The notes under the pieces: model-generated
What the model was told of the DNA's origin: nothing
Database searches by the model: none
Seen by the model: only the letters and a program-made list of their open reading frames with translations
DNA from: Trichomonas vaginalis G3
Taxonomy: Eukaryota; Parabasalia; Trichomonadida; Trichomonadidae
Direction of reading: 5' to 3'
DNA: 64,000 bases
Assembly (NCBI RefSeq): GCF_026262505.1
Contig: NC_067203.1
Location: forward strand, 12,412,392-12,476,391
Shown: piece by piece, positions 59,067 to 64,000 of the stretch
Layout: each line of letters starts with the position of its first letter
How positions within the stretch are numbered: position 1 is the first letter of the stretch
Program-made: the position numbers and the translations under genes

Positions 59067-60755
59067 TTATTCACTAGCAGGGGCTGATAAATCATAATCG
59101 TCGAGAAGTACGATAGGTGGTCCCACAGGTTTAATCTGTATGGAGAGGCAAACGTGACGTAAGAAGCATAACACTGGTTTCTCAGTATATTTAATAGACT
59201 CTGCTGTTGGCTTAACTGTAAGCTTATATGTAATAGGTGAATTAGATAACTGACCCTGTTGGAATGTATAATCAGTTTCGCAAGGGAATCCACATAGGTA
59301 ATGACCTAAGTCATTTGACTCGATTCCAAATTGAGGGACTGATGTGGTTGTGATAGACCTCATGACATCATAGTTGAAGCCAACAGTATCGTTATTATTG
59401 TTAGTGGCATTTGCCTGCATCTCATAGAAGATTGGATCATTAGATGCTTGAGCCTCAGCGGGTATGTTACCATATGCTCCACAGTTCAATTGAATTTGTT
59501 CAAACAATGGATTTTCATAGGTAGTGTTATAATTAGGTGTTTTCTTAAATAGTGTATAAATGGTGTTCACATATAATGGAGTAAATGCTGCCGTGAATGT
59601 ACAAGGAGTTCCTTCACCTTTAGCCATTGAACCATCCATAGTAATGCAGTCAATTCTTTTGATTGGGAAGTTTAGAGTCTTTGCCGAATATCTTGTCACC
59701 AAATCACTATAGATGTTAGGGTCCAAAGAGAATGAGTTACAGTATGTAATCATTTCAAAGAAGTTTGCATTCTTCTTAGTGAACTTAATAAACTTGGTAC
59801 CAAATGATATCGTACTCTTATCGGCATTCCAAGTTACAGTATCAATAACTTTGATACCTTCATAGATAGGAGTGAAGTGATTAGTGATTGGAATATAGCT
59901 TGTAACATTGGCTTGCATGTTCGGTAATGGTAGAATATCCTGATAACTTAATGGTGTCCAAACCATACCAGCAATACTGAACTTAACCTTAAGTTGTAAG
60001 TTACCAGCAAACGCTGGAAGGAATCTAATGTTATTAAGTATTAGGAATCTTCTTAGGTCAATCTTGATTGGTATGTGGAACTTTAATGTAGTTGCACCAC
60101 TAATTGGTTTATTGAACTCAATAATCTGTCCAGAACGAACTGTATCACATCTATTGAAAACATCTTTATGTCTAGCCTTACTAAATACATCAACTTTCTT
60201 AATAGCTTCTGTTGTAGATGCAGTAGAAGTAATGTAACCTTCTTCTCTAGCATTATCTTGTGTATAAACACTTTTACCATTAGCGATTAATTGATATGAT
60301 TCAACAGCATAGAATGAATCAATGTATCCCAACCAAATTGCTGGAAGATGTGCACATGATTTGCCACCAGCATATTTAGTATCAATTGCTTTAATTGCTG
60401 TAACATTTGATCCTGTAGGAGCTGTCTCAACAGCTCTTTCTTTATATACTTCACCATCATATTTAGGAACTTTTTCATCAGCTGGTTCAGTTTCTGTTGT
60501 AATTATGCACTCACCATCGACATAACCACTAATGAACGTATTATATAAGTCAATCATGTTCTCACCAGGTGGTGATATGTTAAATGTAATATAACCGTTA
60601 TCAATAGTATTTGTCGGCATAGCTGGCACTTTTGTTGGGACATATCTATGGTTAGTATCTCCAATAGGAACTGCCCCATCAACTTGATCGAAATAATATC
60701 TTACTTGTCTGATGGAATCAGCAATACTGTATGTATTGAGGTTATCGTTCAACAT
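59067..60755 (-). CDS. Maverick capsid-type protein (probable major capsid)
   Basis: 562 residues, beta-rich throughout with alternating hydrophobic residues and few charged helices, no membrane segment and no enzyme motif. Length and composition fit the double jelly-roll major capsid protein of Maverick/Polinton elements, and the place next to the polymerase block agrees. The assignment is from size, composition and context; the capsid fold itself cannot be proved by eye. It forms part of the virus-like element at 58915-64000. Transcribed toward the left end of the element. Confidence 0.5.
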   Translation of the reverse strand: MLNDNLNTYSIADSIRQVRYYFDQVDGAVPIGDTNHRYVPTKVPAMPTNTIDNGYITFNISPPGENMIDLYNTFISGYVDGECIITTETEPADEKVPKYDGEVYKERAVETAPTGSNVTAIKAIDTKYAGGKSCAHLPAIWLGYIDSFYAVESYQLIANGKSVYTQDNAREEGYITSTASTTEAIKKVDVFSKARHKDVFNRCDTVRSGQIIEFNKPISGATTLKFHIPIKIDLRRFLILNNIRFLPAFAGNLQLKVKFSIAGMVWTPLSYQDILPLPNMQANVTSYIPITNHFTPIYEGIKVIDTVTWNADKSTISFGTKFIKFTKKNANFFEMITYCNSFSLDPNIYSDLVTRYSAKTLNFPIKRIDCITMDGSMAKGEGTPCTFTAAFTPLYVNTIYTLFKKTPNYNTTYENPLFEQIQLNCGAYGNIPAEAQASNDPIFYEMQANATNNNNDTVGFNYDVMRSITTTSVPQFGIESNDLGHYLCGFPCETDYTFQQGQLSNSPITYKLTVKPTAESIKYTEKPVLCFLRHVCLSIQIKPVGPPIVLLDDYDLSAPASE

Positions 60756-60775
60756 CTTTCTCAGCTATAAAAAAT

Positions 60776-61225
60776 TTACAATCTTCTTATTCTTGGGATT
60801 ATTCGTCTTATTTGTGGCTGAGGTTTAGGAGGTTCTGGTTCAGGCTCTGGTTCATCATCGAAGTGTATTCTTTTCTCTTCCATTGATTGAACATATTCTT
60901 GATTCTCTTTAGTTTCCTTCTCACGTTCAATTGGGTCCATGTTTGGTTCATTAACTACACTGTTACGTTCTAATATCTTTGTCATCATCTCTAACAACAT
61001 TTTATTAGTATATGCTTGTTCTTCTTCTTTCTTCTCATCAACTTTAGGAGCTTCTTGAACAACAGGAGCTGGGGCAGGAGCTGGTGAATTCAATGGTGCC
61101 TTTCTCTTTCTAACTTGAACTGAACCATTCTTCATATGACAAACATAATATAATGGATGTTGTATTCCTTTAGCTTCATTCAATATGATTGATTGCTTTT
61201 CACTTGGTGAAAGTTTTGACGTCAT
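60776..61225 (-). CDS. Small Maverick protein, Pro/Glu-rich
   Basis: 149 residues from the ATG at 61225 (the frame above it to 61384 overlaps the other gene and is not needed). N-terminus MTSKLSPSEKQSIILNEAKG, a basic VRKRKAPL stretch, an Ala/Pro linker (APAPAPVV), a helical acidic middle and a C-terminus rich in Pro/Glu and Arg (EPEPEPPKPQPQIRRIIPRIRRL). It lies 20 bases upstream of the capsid-type gene on the same strand, likely co-regulated. Function unknown; a minor structural or DNA-binding role in the element would be a guess. Confidence 0.6.
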   Translation of the reverse strand: MTSKLSPSEKQSIILNEAKGIQHPLYYVCHMKNGSVQVRKRKAPLNSPAPAPAPVVQEAPKVDEKKEEEQAYTNKMLLEMMTKILERNSVVNEPNMDPIEREKETKENQEYVQSMEEKRIHFDDEPEPEPEPPKPQPQIRRIIPRIRRL

Positions 61226-61259
61226 TTCTATCCTAATAAAATTTTTTACTCCTAACAAA
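61226..61259. promoter_or_regulatory. Divergent promoter of two Maverick genes
   Basis: Only 34 bases separate the ATG at 61225 (minus) from the ATG at 61260 (plus). The gap is AT-rich with TCTATCCTAATAAAA-like words. It must serve both directions, or initiators must lie inside the coding sequences. Confidence 0.5.
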
Positions 61260-61487
61260 ATGACTGAGAATACTTTCGACAGAGAAGCACTCAAGAATGA
61301 ACTTCGTGAAGAAATACTTAATGAACTCAAACCAAAAGAACAAACACAAGAAGAGAAACCAGCTAAACCAAAGCGTAAACTCACAGAGAAACAATTAGCT
61401 GCATTAGCAGCTGGACGCGCAAAGAATCCACGAATGATTGCAAAGAAATTGAGAGAAGAGGAAGAAGCTAAGAAAAATAATAAGTAA
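61260..61487 (+). CDS. Small basic Maverick protein
   Basis: 75 residues from the ATG at 61260. It starts MTENTFDREALKNELREEIL and ends with many Lys/Arg (KPKRKLTEKQLAALAAGRAKN, KKLREEEEAKKNNK). Codon-level character and the divergent start support it as real; a longer frame upstream overlaps the minus gene and is ignored. It ends 4 bases from the 3' end of the polymerase gene. The basic, helical make-up suggests nucleic-acid binding, but this is inference. Confidence 0.55.
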   Translation: MTENTFDREALKNELREEILNELKPKEQTQEEKPAKPKRKLTEKQLAALAAGRAKNPRMIAKKLREEEEAKKNNK

Positions 61488-61491
61488 GTGT

Positions 61492-64000
61492 TTAGAACTT
61501 TAACTTACGTTCAAAAGATGACTTCGTTGAAATAGTGAAGTCCTTATTTTTGTTGAAGCATGGTTTCGAACCAATGCACAAGTCAAAGGTTATCTCATCA
61601 CCTTCATAAAGAGATTTGTACAATTCCACGATGCTATATTTTTCCCCAACTTTCTCAGGGAAGAACAAACCTTTCTTCTCGTCATAATGTACTTGTATCG
61701 CATCTGGGAACATTTGGTTTGCAGTAAGTGCAATTACGTCCTGTGTGATTCCCTTCATTCGACAGTGGAAAGCAATTTCCTTGAGGTCATTGGTTAATTC
61801 GTCGAGGTAAGTCTTCTTTCCAACGAATATAGATCTTTGTGCCTTAGACATATGTCCTGCAGTAATCTCTGCAAAGTCTGAATGAAATTGACCCAGTGCT
61901 TTTCCAATGAGTTCTCTGTTATACCTTCTCTTGTATTCTTCTGCTAACTTATCTAAGTCCTTCTCATACAAGTGTAAACTATCTGTATCCTGATAGAACA
62001 ACTTCAAGCCCAAATCTTCTGCTGTGAAGAATACTTCATTCATGATTCGTTTGGACATAGAAAGGATTGAAACACCTAATGGACAATAGTTAAAGTGACG
62101 AACGATAGGTTTAAATGACTTTACACATGAAAGTTCGGAATCGGGGATGAACTCTATTGTCTGTATGTCATTATAGTTCTTAATGATATAGTCAGTGAGC
62201 TTATTGTCCTTGATGAAACGAATCTTTTTGTCAATGGGCTTTAATATCGTCTTACCATAGATACTGTTCAAAAGAAGTTTGATGATCTCTTGTATCGGAT
62301 TACCTTCCTTCTTATACTTAGCACGTAATTCGAAGAGCTTCTTAACTTCATTCCTTATTGTCATGTCCCTTTTTCCATCATAATAGTATCCATCAATGAC
62401 TTTGCATGAGATCTCTTGGAACTTGATCAGATCTTGAAGCGTAATGTGGTCTACGAACATCTTGCAGCATGTATTGGAACTTCTGGCAACATGTAAGTCA
62501 GGGTTGATGTCAGGATTGACGACAATCAATGGGAATGCTGAGTTCTTACCGATCGACAAGATCTCGATCTGACAGTAAAATCCTGAGATGAACTTTTCCT
62601 TTGTTGGTTCAGCTTGGTCATCATCAAAGAGATGCTCCAACAAGTATTCACTGCTCTTCATCTCTTCTGTCATAACTTTTGGAATTCCTTCTAAACAGTA
62701 AAGTCTAGCAATTGCTGATGGATACAATGATACAGCATCGAAGTCAGTGATGAGTTCTCCTTCATTGTATTGCTTCTTGTTCTCAGCTAGCATGCATCTT
62801 CCTCCTTGAATACACTTGGAAATATATTCACGAGGTTTTCCTGCAAGATCAAAGAGATTACCGTTCTTCCAATATACTCTCTTCTCAAAGAGTTTGTTTG
62901 AGATAGAACTTATTGAAACATAATCATAAGCATCTATTTCAAACTCAGTCATGAGGTCATTGCGGAACTTAAGAAAGCCATCTCGTAAAATGCGTACATC
63001 TTGACCGCAATAGAATGACGAATAAACTTCCATGTCAAAGTGTTCATCATCAATCTTGCAATCTTCAATCTTCTCAATGTTCTCATTAAAAGCTTCAATA
63101 TCTTTGACATGATTCATGGCATCATCGATGTTACCAACTTTAGTTGTATTAACTAACTCTTCCGTGTAGTAATTATATGGGAAAACTTCTTTTTCACCAC
63201 TAGTGAGGTGAAACATTTCAGGGAATCTTTCCAACTTAGTTGAGATGATTGCATAAGAGTCTTTGAAGCAGAGAAGTTTTCCTTTGTACTTTCCTTGTAT
63301 CTGCATCGTTTGTGAACCTTTGATGATTGGAGTTCCTGTAATCTCTTCTAACTGAGACATGAGAAAAGTGACATCGTACGATAAGTTGTGGAAATAAACT
63401 AAACTCTTATCTGGTAAAGCTTCGAGGAATTTTGACGCACAGTCACTTCCCCAAATTGATGTATAACCATCATCGTCATCTTCCATGAAACAAATGTTGT
63501 ATGCTTTGTGAATGTTTCCATCAGTTGATGCTTCGAAGTCAGCAAAGAAAACATGTTCTCTTGGGAACTTCATGTCTTTCTTCGTCTCTGAACTCCAATC
63601 TTTCTTCATCCTTGCGCAATAACGCTCATTGTATGTGAGGTCAATCATTTCTTCAAGGTTCTCATTATACATCGTTGTGAAGTATGTGCAAAGTTCTCCT
63701 GTTCTAATTGGTTCGAAATAATTGTTAGCAAACAAGAGTTCAATGACTTTTGCAAGTGGTGTAACTAACTTTGAGTTAATTGCATACCTTGTTTCATATC
63801 TTCTGTTAACTAACATCTTCTTCTCTAAAGTCCAATCCTTGCACAACTTACAAACATCTTCATAGTTCTTGATGAACATTGAACTTATTGGAAGCTTTTC
63901 GTTCAACATGTAGTGGTCATACATTAATAAAAGTTCTACTGTCATCTTTGGTTCTTCATCTGGTTCATAAGTATATGAATGATTTGAATACTTCTCGTTG
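61492..64000 (-). CDS. Protein-primed DNA polymerase B of the Maverick, partial
   Basis: At least 836 residues are open and the frame continues through the window edge, so the N-terminus is missing; the Met at 63945 is not shown to be the start. Exonuclease motifs ADFEAST (ExoI) and FHNLSYDVTFL (ExoII) are followed by polymerase motif A DFDAVSLYPSAIA, motif B LLLNSIYGKT and motif C YQDTDSLHLY. This is the family-B, protein-primed type found in Maverick/Polinton elements and adenovirus-like genomes; it would copy the element with a terminal protein primer. It looks intact over the visible portion. Confidence 0.9.
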   Translation of the reverse strand, partial: NEKYSNHSYTYEPDEEPKMTVELLLMYDHYMLNEKLPISSMFIKNYEDVCKLCKDWTLEKKMLVNRRYETRYAINSKLVTPLAKVIELLFANNYFEPIRTGELCTYFTTMYNENLEEMIDLTYNERYCARMKKDWSSETKKDMKFPREHVFFADFEASTDGNIHKAYNICFMEDDDDGYTSIWGSDCASKFLEALPDKSLVYFHNLSYDVTFLMSQLEEITGTPIIKGSQTMQIQGKYKGKLLCFKDSYAIISTKLERFPEMFHLTSGEKEVFPYNYYTEELVNTTKVGNIDDAMNHVKDIEAFNENIEKIEDCKIDDEHFDMEVYSSFYCGQDVRILRDGFLKFRNDLMTEFEIDAYDYVSISSISNKLFEKRVYWKNGNLFDLAGKPREYISKCIQGGRCMLAENKKQYNEGELITDFDAVSLYPSAIARLYCLEGIPKVMTEEMKSSEYLLEHLFDDDQAEPTKEKFISGFYCQIEILSIGKNSAFPLIVVNPDINPDLHVARSSNTCCKMFVDHITLQDLIKFQEISCKVIDGYYYDGKRDMTIRNEVKKLFELRAKYKKEGNPIQEIIKLLLNSIYGKTILKPIDKKIRFIKDNKLTDYIIKNYNDIQTIEFIPDSELSCVKSFKPIVRHFNYCPLGVSILSMSKRIMNEVFFTAEDLGLKLFYQDTDSLHLYEKDLDKLAEEYKRRYNRELIGKALGQFHSDFAEITAGHMSKAQRSIFVGKKTYLDELTNDLKEIAFHCRMKGITQDVIALTANQMFPDAIQVHYDEKKGLFFPEKVGEKYSIVELYKSLYEGDEITFDLCIGSKPCFNKNKDFTISTKSSFERKLKF

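Larger units (their letters stand above)
58915..64000. mobile_element. Maverick/Polinton, right part outside the window
   Basis: A virus-like element of the Maverick/Polinton family, which is very abundant in trichomonads. Visible parts from left to right: a possible terminal region with the hairpin at 58935-58978; a capsid-type gene; a Pro/Glu-rich small gene; a basic small gene; and the protein-primed DNA polymerase B, cut by the window edge. The portion visible looks whole, with no breaks noticed. The left limit is put near 58915, where AGTGTGCGAG starts, because Polinton termini usually begin AG, but only one end is visible. Integrase, ATPase and protease genes expected of the family would lie outside. 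Age: apparently recent, as all visible frames are open. Confidence 0.75.

Noticed and set aside
61260-61384. Longer minus-strand frame extending the small Pro/Glu-rich gene to 61384
   Set aside because: It would overlap the coding part of the divergent plus gene. The Met at 61225 gives a sensible N-terminus.

Overview
The window looks like nuclear DNA of a trichomonad parabasalid, most likely Trichomonas vaginalis or a close relative. The evidence is AT-rich DNA, single-exon genes, initiator-like TCAYWW elements 5-23 bases upstream of many start codons, a BspA-like leucine-rich-repeat surface protein, a typical eukaryotic tRNA-Glu, several simple DNA transposons and a Maverick/Polinton at the right edge. 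All names come from reading motifs by eye; no database search was run.

Left part, about 0.5-42.7 kb: a compact housekeeping region on both strands, interrupted by one nested transposon. In order: a Tup1-like WD40 protein, Vps52 (GARP/EARP tether), a nested element pair (4.24-7.80 kb) in the shared promoter of Vps52 and ALG5, ALG5 dolichyl-phosphate glucosyltransferase, a broken TCAF/M60-like gene, a BAR-type protein, a 1.39-kb transposon, tRNA-Glu(UUC), a type I membrane protein, a PP6-type phosphatase, a BspA-like protein, an importin-beta-like protein, a compact BET (bromodomain plus NET) protein, a GT61-like glycosyltransferase, GINS Psf2, an acidic coiled-coil protein, a pseudokinase, a TPR protein, a small Ala/Lys/His-rich protein, a coiled-coil protein, an SDR reductase, a SAS-6-type head-domain protein, a WD40 protein, a UBR-box protein, a polytopic GT-C-like protein, an ESCRT-III Vps2/CHMP2 and a CUE-domain protein.

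Middle part, 42.7-52.3 kb: no intact gene. It holds a TTAA-flanked element, an inverted copy of the CUE gene's 3' end that preserves the element's empty target site, a TA-flanked and a second TTAA-flanked element lying almost end to end, broken pieces of a repeat-bearing surface-protein gene, and a cluster of imperfect palindromes.

Right part: a very large surface protein of about 14 Ig/cadherin-like repeats (52.3-57.2 kb), a 1.8-kb gap with long hairpins, then the end of a Maverick/Polinton (about 58.9-64 kb) with a capsid-type gene, two small divergent genes and a protein-primed DNA polymerase B running off the window.

The strongest unexplained signal is a run of hairpins at 6400-7140 inside the nested transposon. 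Their stems differ between copies while pairing is kept, so structure rather than sequence appears to be conserved. Next are the filled and empty TTAA site at the CUE locus, and two genes (importin-like, acidic coiled-coil) whose expected start codon is spoiled by a single base.
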